Positions 57,801 to 64,000 of a stretch of DNA of 64,000 bases are shown piece by piece; the stretch's first letter is position 1; the number at the start of each line of letters is the position of its first letter. The notes beneath the pieces were generated by a model. That model was not told the origin of the DNA. It made no database searches and worked only from the letters and a program-made list of their open reading frames with translations. The translations under genes were made by a program, and so were the position numbers. Location of the stretch: NCBI GenBank assembly GCA_032622095.1, contig CP136067.1:136589990-136653989 (forward strand), written 5' to 3'. The DNA is from Siphonodentalium dalli (lineage: Eukaryota > Mollusca > Scaphopoda > Gadilida > Siphonodentaliidae).

Positions 57801-59250
57801 ACACATCGGCATACAGCTACTCCTTATATACATATAACATATACATCTCACTATGGACATCCCATCAATGACCATATAGTCACACATTGTATAACTATTC
57901 ACACCATTCATGAATACAATAGTTCCATGTATACCTACTCACATCGCCTATGACCAGACAATCAACAGACATACACACTGTATTAAGTTGATCAATGTTG
58001 ATGCTAATGGACCAGAATAGCCACTTAATATGATCCATCTCAGTTCGGTTTCAACGTTCTGCCCATTTCCGTTCAAAAACAAGGAAGCTTTAGGCAAAAT
58101 CCATATTGCATTCATCAAAATGAATTTGTCATGACTCGTAGGGTACCGGGACAATCAGAATAGAACATTTAGTTGATTAAGTAGCACGTGAGTCACAATT
58201 GATTATGTATACATATACACCACGTATATACACGTATATATATGTTTATGTATATAATAATGTTTACCAAACTTGGTTGCCATTTTGGAAGCCATCTTGA
58301 GTAATTTTGTCTAAAACAACTCAGTCTGACACATGTAACACATATCAAAACAATAAACATCTTTGATACCAAACATAGTTCCATTTTACTTTCAAAATAT
58401 GGCTCAAACCTGAACAGCGATTTTTTGCCGATTTTGATAACAGGATTGTGACAGAAAATTTCGAATAATTCTGGTAATTTCAGTGGTTAAAATAGTAACA
58501 AAATACCAAAGGTGCATCAGAAATGTTAGAACTCAAGCTATATAAGACATACTAGTCAACTGTGTGCATCACCCTAACTTGTAAGCGGTTGCGGGGCACG
58601 CTGGGATAATAATTACAATTTTCCATATTTTGGTGGCCATATTGGCAGCCATTTTGAGCCAAAGTGACAATTTTGGTATCTTTGAATTCGAATATCAATA
58701 AGATATAGAATGGATCAGTTACATTGCACAGTTCTTCCCACTTCTTGATGAAATGTGATTAGAATCTTGGGGATCTTTTGTGAAATGTTATACCGCGTTT
58801 TGTAAAATCGATTTTTTGAGTGATCAGAAGGGGTGTGGAGCTCACGAACAGCATATTTCATTGCTCAAATTGTCAGTTAACATGCTATATACAAAATAAA
58901 GCCAAAATTCTCAACCAATTCCAAACCACGGACACTTATCTTAAAGATATTATTAAAAAAACGTAAAAAATCCACTTCCGGTCGCCATTTTAGCGGCCAT
59001 CTTGGACGGGGAGTTCCAATTTTGGCACATAAAGGTGGCGTTATGTCTTAGCTTCACAAAAATGTATGCATGTGTATATATATGACAAGATGTTCTCACT
59101 ATAATTGCATCAAGCTTACTTATATGAAAATGGCAGCCATCTTGGACGCCATCTTACGGGCAAACTTAGTCCAAATTTGTTCTAGGTCAAACCTTTTATC
59201 GACCAGACTATTAGCCATAGTAGAGATTCATGGCATGATTGAGGAATCAG
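54900..59250. mobile_element. ~4.35 kb giant foldback with satellite loop
   Basis: Left arm about 54900-56335 and right arm about 57965-59250 are reverse complements at moderate identity. Mirrored landmarks are TAGTCTGGTCGATAAA, CCAAGATGGC..CCATTTT, AGTGAGAACATCTTGTCATA, TATAGCATGTTAACTGAC, AAAACGCGGTATAACATTTT and GCGGTTGC. The left arm has an extra ~100 bp near 55000. No transposase is encoded; frames inside are short. The arms carry many (A/C)AAGATGGC(G/C)GCC words. Confidence 0.85.
56336..57964. repeat. ~44 bp degenerate satellite in the foldback loop
   Basis: The unit is approximately CCATACAGTCACTCC, ATGTATATACATATACACC, TCACCCATGA, repeated some 35 times with heavy divergence. It produces overlapping open frames rich in His/Thr/Ile/Tyr on both strands, which are repeat artefacts. 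Confidence 0.85.
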
Positions 59251-59479
59251 TATAAGTGTCCATGATTTAAATTGGTCGTACATTAGAATTAGGCTGAAAC
59301 AACCTGTTTGAACCAGGAATACATCTTTAAATTCAAGGAAAATCTTTTACATCTGCCTCCAAGTATCCAGTATCAATATTTGTCAAACCATCCTTCCAAA
59401 CTCTAATTCCTGTTGGAGGTGTGTCTCAGCTGGTGTGCTCCGTGGAGCCGTGCTCCACCCACTTCCTTTTTAATCTACA

Positions 59480-59965
59480 TTAACCCTTTCAGTGTCAGGT
59501 CCGTTATTTGTATCAACCCATATACCCTGTGCCAATGCATTCTCTTATATATGCGAGTCGACCATAGGTCGCCTCGCATATATAAGAGAATACATTGGCC
59601 TAACAATTTTTCATCATTTGTTATTATTTTTTACTATTTTTTACAATTTTAATAATTTTTTCTTATATTCTTTAACAGACTTATTTTGTAGGTTTAGTGC
59701 CAGGGAATCTTACGTTTTTCATGGGCATCAAAATTAGTACTATGAATACTTGGTGATAGTTTTGAGTTATAACATGCCCGTAAGGATTTATCCAGTTTGT
59801 TTTTAAATTCGCTGTAGCATGCTTAAGCATACCCAAAAAAAATTTAACCCAAAAACATCTAAAAATATATATATATTTATTATTATTTTTTATTTTTTTT
59901 AGGGCCGATTTTACAGACCGTAAATTAGGGCCGATGAGATCGGCCCCTGGCACTGAAATGGTTAA
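59480..59965. mobile_element. piggyBac-like MITE, TTAA-flanked, carrying a family P palindrome
   Basis: TTAA CCCTTTCAGTGTCAGG at the left and CCTGGCACTGAAATGG TTAA at the right. A 67 bp palindrome with one change lies at 59532-59598, followed by the T-rich family P tail. GGCCGATGAGATCGGCCCC near the right end resembles 26510 and 27800. Confidence 0.8.
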
Positions 59966-60192
59966 TGATATGGTAGACAATGTTACGCCTGGTTACTGGT
60001 ATCGATCACCCCATGCAACCCGTAGGTAGCATATGCACCCTTGCACCTTTGTATCGAATTCCGATCATTGCTCTCTTCATCCCAGCTTATATAGTGTACT
60101 TATACCGACACGAGGAAAGAATCAATACTTCAATAATTATTCTAGATGACCTCATTGTTAAATTCCGCTTACATTTAAAAGCTTTTATGTAT

Positions 60193-60309
60193 AACTCCCC
60201 GAGAGCTTTCCGATGAATGACAACAAGCCATATTTCCGACTAAATCCTATAAAGTTACCCATAATTCTGCTGTGGTTAAAAAGTCGATTAATTAGGGCAT
60301 TACTGTACC
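60193..60309. mobile_element. MITE family M, right half
   Basis: GAGAGCTTTCCGATGAATGA, AAGCCATATTTCCGACTAAA, TCTGCTGTGGTTAA and GGGCATTACTGTA. The left half is absent. Confidence 0.7.
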
Positions 60310-60397
60310 TTATAATATAAGGCTTATATCATATAGACGGGACACCGGACCACCAGTTTCTACCGTGTTTTTCATGGTCAACGTTCTACCATTTAAT

Positions 60398-60545
60398 AAG
60401 AAATGGATGTTAATTTACTTGCGCTTCATGAAGTATATGGATGCAAATTGTTATGACATTGTGTTTGGAATGTCCAAACACATAAAAAGTCAGACCAACT
60501 TGCATCTATGCTCCATGTATGGAACGCGACAAAATCAACATCCCT
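60398..60545. mobile_element. older copy of the 62213 hairpin element
   Basis: AGAAATGGATGTTAATTT ... GTCAGACCAACTTGCATCTA ... CGACAAAATCAACATCC. Colinear with 62213-62362 but with a diverged left arm. Confidence 0.6.
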
Positions 60546-60606
60546 TTTCTTATATTTAACTCAAATTACATATATAGAGGATTTACAACGAGTCCCGGTT
60601 TATAGC

Positions 60607-60695
60607 GGAATTTACAAAACGAGTCCAGTAAATTAGGACTGGGCCGAGCCTTATCGATGTTCGACCTAATTTACTGGACGAGTTTTGTAAATTCC
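60607..60695. repeat. inverted repeat, 31 bp arms
   Basis: GGAATTTACAAAACGAGTCC... (60607-60637) and ...GGACGAGTTTTGTAAATTCC (60665-60695) pair with two or three central mismatches around a 27 nt spacer. Confidence 0.8.
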
Positions 60696-60699
60696 TCAA

Positions 60700-62212
60700 C
60701 AAACCCGTGAAGAGTTATAGATTATATTTATTACATGATCAAAAACCTAGATAAAACATACTTAAATCAACAAATGGGACGTAAAACTAGCATCGGCTTC
60801 TGTAAGACCTCCGATGACGCTTCACGTAACTGTGAGTGTATCACCCCCCCCCCCCCCCTTCGGTACGCGGGATTCAGGGTGTTTTGAAGCCGTACGCGGG
60901 ATTCATATATACCCCGGAATTAAATGGTATTCGGGTTCAAGCAAAACATCTTGGACGCAGGTTTTGATGGCGCAAAATAATATTTTGTGCTAGTTATCTG
61001 TATGAATGAGTGGGTAGAATAGCTTCTTGTGCATATTCGACCACCATGCCATCGTAAAGTATCATTAATCGTATCATAACGGCCCCATAATGCCCATAAT
61101 ACTCTACTCCAATATCATATCAGGTATAATGGATCATAATGTGTCTATGTAACTTCTGCTTGTATCTGTCTGATATTAAAACAGTCAATTTGTATGTCAT
61201 TTATCGCATATTATTTCTTAACATGTATTCAGGATTCACCCCCCCCCCCAAATTAACTGGTATTCAGGATTCAGGGGGAGGGAGTGACACCCTCAACTAT
61301 GCGTTGTTTGCCCGAAATTGTCCCAGATACACAAAGACTCGTTGACGTATTTTAATAGCGTAAATTTAATGAAATAACTTTTCAATCTCTTCATTCATGA
61401 GAGATTGTTGGAAAAATATTGGAAGCCATAGTATTTTTGAAGCGCTGTGTGCGGAATGTAAACAGACGACAAACTGGAAGTCAAAGGTCAATTGGCACTA
61501 TTTCCTGTTATGCAACGAAGGTTTAATATCATAATTTATTGAATGGGTTTATTGAATGGAATAAGGGTAGGATCATTTAATAAATGAGTATTCTAAAGAT
61601 AATAACATGATCGATTAAAACAGAGATCACAAGTTGGCAAGGATGCTATTTTCTCTGTTAGGGCCATCACTCTGCAAAAACACGAATGGACGATAACTGA
61701 AAAATAATCGGTATTTAATTTGAGACTTTTAAGGCCACATGTCATCTGAGAGTATTTGATATGGCATAAATTATCTTTGTGAGCTTCTACAACTTAATTA
61801 AATGTCGATAATAAGCAAGGCCATACATTATGAATGAGCCATGAGGTCTTCGGATTAAGTTTTGATATGAATATCGATAATAGCTATATACATGTCACGG
61901 TTTGACTCTCATTGAGAACTGGCGTATATAATTGTTTAACAATGTGTAAACAGACCCGAAATACCGAACAATATGATTGTTTACCTCTCATTCGACGAAC
62001 ACATATTTGTCATATTATTAAATGGAAAATATATACCTATCAATCATTTCATGATGTGATGGTAAAACGCCTGAGGTCGGAATATAAATAAAAGGTGATA
62101 TGATGTCAATGGCGCGTGCACACACATACGCTTTGTTTATCGTCGTATCACACCCATTCCCCAGTGACCCTAAGTTTCAAAAGTTGAAATGTGCATACGC
62201 CAGATGTTTAAG
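60700..62212. other. unassigned stretch
   Basis: C runs at about 60844 and 61239, each next to ATTCAGG(A/G)TTCA or GGGATTCAGG words. The 61515-61585 block is shared with 47597-47670. No exon is recognised. Confidence 0.4.
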
Positions 62213-62362
62213 AAATGGATGTTGATTTGCTGGCGTTCCATAGAGTATGTATGCAAGTTGGTCTGACATTTTGTGTGGAACGCGAAAGCGTTCCACACAT
62301 GAACATGTCAGACCAACTTGCATCCATACTCTATGGAACGCAACAAAATCAACATTAATTAC
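62213..62362. mobile_element. 150 bp near-perfect hairpin element
   Basis: Arms of about 70 bp meet at GTGGAACGCGAAAGCGTTCC, that is a CGC-GAAA-GCG tip. TGCAAGTTGGTCTGACAT and its complement, and GCGTTCCATAGAGTATG and its complement, confirm the arms. Confidence 0.85.
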
Positions 62363-62879
62363 TTATATTTACACTCAACCGAGTCAACTGGCAGATTCAA
62401 AGAGTTTTAAGCGTCCATTTCCAACGTTATTATCGTGACTCGGTGCAAGTTGCGTCTACACAAAAATGGATGCAAGTTGGTGTCAGCGCGCGACATCATG
62501 TGACGTAATTTCGACCAACCAACGTCCTGCATTCATGTTCCACAATAGGAATGCACGTGTGGGTAATAATATCGTAATTTACAGGCGGTGTCGATGATTT
62601 ATTATTACAATAGACACATTTTCATTCTCGGCCCTGAATGCACGGTGACCTTAAATTAAAAACAGTTGAAGAAGTGACGGTTTAAGCCAAGAGTATTTGG
62701 AATTTGAAGCACAAATATACCAGATTAATGTACATGTAGTTGACATTGGTTGTATAATTAACAAATATGATATCCATGCATGGTGATCATATAAATCAAA
62801 ACAGTTATCAAACTAAAGTTATCACCCAGAAACCAAAATACAGGAAGCCCCCGTCATGAAAGGGTTAAAAACCACTTGT

Positions 62880-63105
62880 CCGGTTAAAACGCCCTTTAAA
62901 ACACTGGTTAAAACGCTCTTTAAAACATTGTTTAAAAACGCTCTTTAAAACACTGGGTTAAAACGCTCTTTAAAACATTGTTTAAAAACGCTCTTTAAAA
63001 CACTGGTTAAAACGCTCTTTAAAACATTGTTTAAAGACGCCCTTTAAAACACTGGTTAAAACGCTCTTTAAAACACTGTTTAAAACGTTCTTTAAAAACA
63101 CTTTT
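62880..63105 (+). repeat. ~24 bp minisatellite, about nine copies
   Basis: The unit is GGTTAAAACGCTCTTTAAAA followed by CACT, alternating with a TTGTTTAAA variant of the same unit. It is preceded by GTCATGAAAGGGTTAA, which looks like a solitary TTAA-type element end. Confidence 0.9.
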
Positions 63106-63394
63106 CCTGGACTTGCGATGAATTTAACAAAAAAAAGTGTTATATATTTTTTTTATTTCTGAATATAGTCCTTCCAAAAATGAAGTGCTCTACTGGAAAA
63201 CCACACAGTTATCTGGTCAGCTTGCAAGTTATTACAATTATAAATAGCCCCCCCCCCCCCACCCCCTCTTTTCGATTAAATCAGGATACTCATTTTGAAA
63301 GAATAAAACAATCCTAACATCACGTGACACGTGTTACTCGGATTGAATACCAATCGCCATCTAATCTTGAACCCCGATTGGATATTGTTTTATA

Positions 63395-63768
63395 TCTCCT
63401 ATATATTTTGGAACTTCTGTCTGTGTGTTATAGACTCGAAAACTGCTCGACCGATCCGACTAGAATTTGGTATGTAGGCCTACTTTGATCCCTGGAACAA
63501 TATGGGCGGGTCCAATTGCACGTGTGACCGTGTCATTGGCCTTGACCTCGCCCATATAGGCATGTTTCTGGACCTCGACCGATCCGACTCAAATTTGGTG
63601 TGTAGGCCTACTTAGATCTCGGGAACAACATGGGCGGGTCCAATTTCACGTGCGACCGAGTCCTTGACCTTGACCTCGCTCATATACGTTTCTGGACAGA
63701 TCGATGTATGATCTGCCCAGGGGGGACGATCACAAATAAATCCCTAAATAGTCGGGCACATCAGCTAG
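63395..63768 (+). mobile_element. non-autonomous Helitron, 374 bp
   Basis: A|TCTCCTATATATTTTGGAAC at the start and GTCGGGCACATCAGCTAG|T at the end. The interior is two ~120 bp direct repeats (GACCGATCCGACT...TGTAGGCCTACTT...ATGGGCGGGTCCAATT...CCTTGACCTCG). Confidence 0.8.
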
Positions 63769-64000
63769 TTATATTACAATCCTTGGCGTATATTAGCTGG
63801 CACGAACACCGGTGAGTTATATAGTTCTCCCACATATGGGGATAAATATCAGAACCACTTAAAGGGGTACTGTACACTAAATCCGGCCTATTATGTGACC
63901 ATCTCCTTTTATACCCGGCAGAATACATGCAACAAATGAATGAATTTGAGCGGTGGGTGAGTGCAAAATACACCCATGTGCTCTATGGACGACGCAAACA

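Noticed and set aside
56557-57953. Overlapping His/Ile/Thr-rich frames of up to 145 codons
   Set aside because: They are readings of the ~44 bp satellite on either strand; codon pattern follows the repeat unit and no start or splice context exists.

Overview
The window is eukaryotic genomic DNA, most likely from a marine invertebrate. Genes are sparse and split by GT-AG introns, and most of the sequence is AT-rich and packed with mobile elements. Many ACATGTACATGTA-type words, long poly-C/poly-G runs, a stand-alone P2X7-ballast-like gene and a RecQ-like gene would all fit a lophotrochozoan such as a mollusc or brachiopod. I cannot name a species, and an amphioxus-like animal is not excluded. 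A run of 100 N at 23168-23267 is an assembly gap.

Four protein loci can be supported. (1) 1-1026 (+) is the C-terminal part of a DUF6589-like protein that runs off the left edge. (2) 1627-6294 (-) is a complete three-exon RecQ-like SF2 helicase of 495 residues, convergent with locus 1. Almost all of its second intron is made of two transposable elements. (3) 14471-17322 (-) is a two-exon gene of the P2X7 cytoplasmic 'ballast' type (W-C-x-C zinc domain), broken by several frameshifts and a stop. (4) 29669-36093 (-) holds the last two exons of an MGAT4-type (GT54) N-acetylglucosaminyltransferase, separated by a 5 kb intron full of mobile elements. Loci 1 and 2 may be the two genes of one DNA transposon (helicase-bearing Academ type). 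That is a hypothesis.

The rest, region by region. 2.1-4.9 kb: a TIR element and a 2.3 kb foldback inside the RecQ intron. 8.8-11.6 kb: an exact 15-base word repeated nine times on one strand, with intervals of 160-190 bp, in otherwise diverged DNA. 13.7-16.2 kb: inverted minisatellite arrays around the ballast pseudo-exon. 17.7-18.6 and 27.9-28.8 kb: two copies of a poly-C-rich repeat. 19-22.9 kb: MITEs and a minisatellite. 23.4 and 25 kb: LINE fragments. 25.5-28.05 kb: a 1283 bp tandem duplication. 31-36 kb: nested elements in the MGAT4-like intron, including a Helitron with a paralogous empty site. 38.2-41.2 kb: a 5'-truncated LINE with a 12 bp target-site duplication, inside another element. 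43-49.5 kb: TTAA-flanked piggyBac-like elements and 67 bp palindromes. 50.1-53.0 kb: three head-to-tail Helitrons and a 1035 bp tandem duplication. 54.9-59.2 kb: a giant foldback whose loop is a ~44 bp satellite. 59.4-64 kb: further TTAA, hairpin and Helitron elements.

There is no operon-like co-operation between genes here. The clearest relationships are evolutionary: elements nest inside introns and inside each other, and several insertions can be dated relative to one another from their junctions.
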